From positions 1 to 64,000 of the forward strand of contig JBBIKS010000009.1 in NCBI GenBank assembly GCA_037445375.1: a stretch of 64,000 bases of DNA, given 5' to 3'. The notes beneath the pieces are model-generated. The model was not told where the DNA came from. It worked only from the letters and a program-made list of their open reading frames with translations, and searched no databases. How positions within the stretch are numbered: position 1 is the stretch's first letter; each line of letters begins with the position of its first letter. The DNA comes from DYHD01 sp037445375 (GTDB taxonomy: Bacteria > Nitrospirota > Thermodesulfovibrionia > Thermodesulfovibrionales > Dissulfurispiraceae). Below, in pieces: positions 63,858 to 64,000 of the stretch. The position numbers and the translations under genes are program-made.

Positions 63858-64000
63858 CCTAAATTAGGCGATTCTTTAAAGTGCATTTCTATAATGACAG
63901 GCGGGACGCCTATCTTACTGATCATCTTAATAAAATTAATAAACCATTAGGTAGGGCAGCCATCTCGGCTGTCCTATGTTTGCGAATAAAATTGCTTAAT
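63858..64000. repeat. Family B MITE-like element, copy B7, at the window end
   Basis: The left end CCTAAATTAGGCGATTCTTT is clear. The core holds GACAGGCGGGACGCCTATC and GGCAGCCATCTCGGCTGTCC. The right end (AAATTGCTTAAT) runs off the window. It is upstream of the GDT1-type transporter gene. Confidence 0.65.

Overview
The window is a contiguous piece of an AT-rich, Gram-negative, flagellated bacterial chromosome. I infer a Nitrospirota (Thermodesulfovibrio-like) or deltaproteobacterial-grade anaerobe. The reasons are a large two-ATPase acyl-CoA dehydratase activase, a short ThiC, KDO-pathway KdsD, a monoheme c-type cytochrome and long co-directional flagellar and chemotaxis runs. No rRNA, CRISPR array, prophage or intact IS transposase is visible.

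Layout. 1-3.3 kb: three tandem paralogous HD-GYP genes; the first is cut by the window edge and the middle one is frameshifted near its 3' end. 3.5-6.6 kb: a two-gene MurNAc salvage unit, NamZ followed by a MurU-AmgK fusion. 7.1-9.3 kb: a small unknown protein, RNase G and a GGQ release-factor-like protein. 9.5-10.5 kb: kdsD on the minus strand. 11.3-15.7 kb: a 4Fe-4S protein, then a TPP riboswitch with terminator controlling thiS-thiG-(repeats)-thiE-thiC. 15.8-20.5 kb: the 1399-residue activase, a 30-codon bS22/COX24-like micro-gene and a small coiled-coil gene. 20.7-28.3 kb: a lytic transglycosylase, a disrupted prmC and a fused 5-oxoprolinase/hydantoinase.

28.3-49.6 kb is one long minus-strand block. 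Transcription runs fliL-fliM-fliN-fliO-fliP-fliQ-fliR-flhB-flhA-flhF-flhG, then fliA, then HEAT protein-cheR-cheY-cheY-cheA-(cheW-cheZ fusion)-mcp-cheB-cheW and a cysteine desulfurase. It builds the rotor C-ring and export gate, sets polar placement, encodes the late sigma factor and provides a complete chemotaxis pathway whose phosphatase is fused to an adaptor. 50-56.6 kb: xseB, xseA, carB and purF on the minus strand. 56.7-60.3 kb: uvrB, a GH46-like hydrolase with a frameshift, a methyltransferase and tRNA-Ala(CGC). 60.5-63.7 kb (minus strand): a Lys-rich monoheme cytochrome, two adjacent decayed genes and a GDT1/TMEM165-type transporter.

Intergenic space is filled by at least two MITE-like families with different terminal inverted repeats (A and B) and by a third repeat (C). 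A and B share interchangeable palindromic cores. Family A ends often sit exactly at gene 3' ends and supply or abut the stop codon. The most notable items are the NamZ/MurU-AmgK salvage unit, the CheW-CheZ fusion, the stop-codon-associated MITEs, the ThiS with a tail after its diglycine, the heptanucleotide-disrupted prmC, the bS22-like micro-gene and the decaying gene pair at 61.4-63.1 kb.
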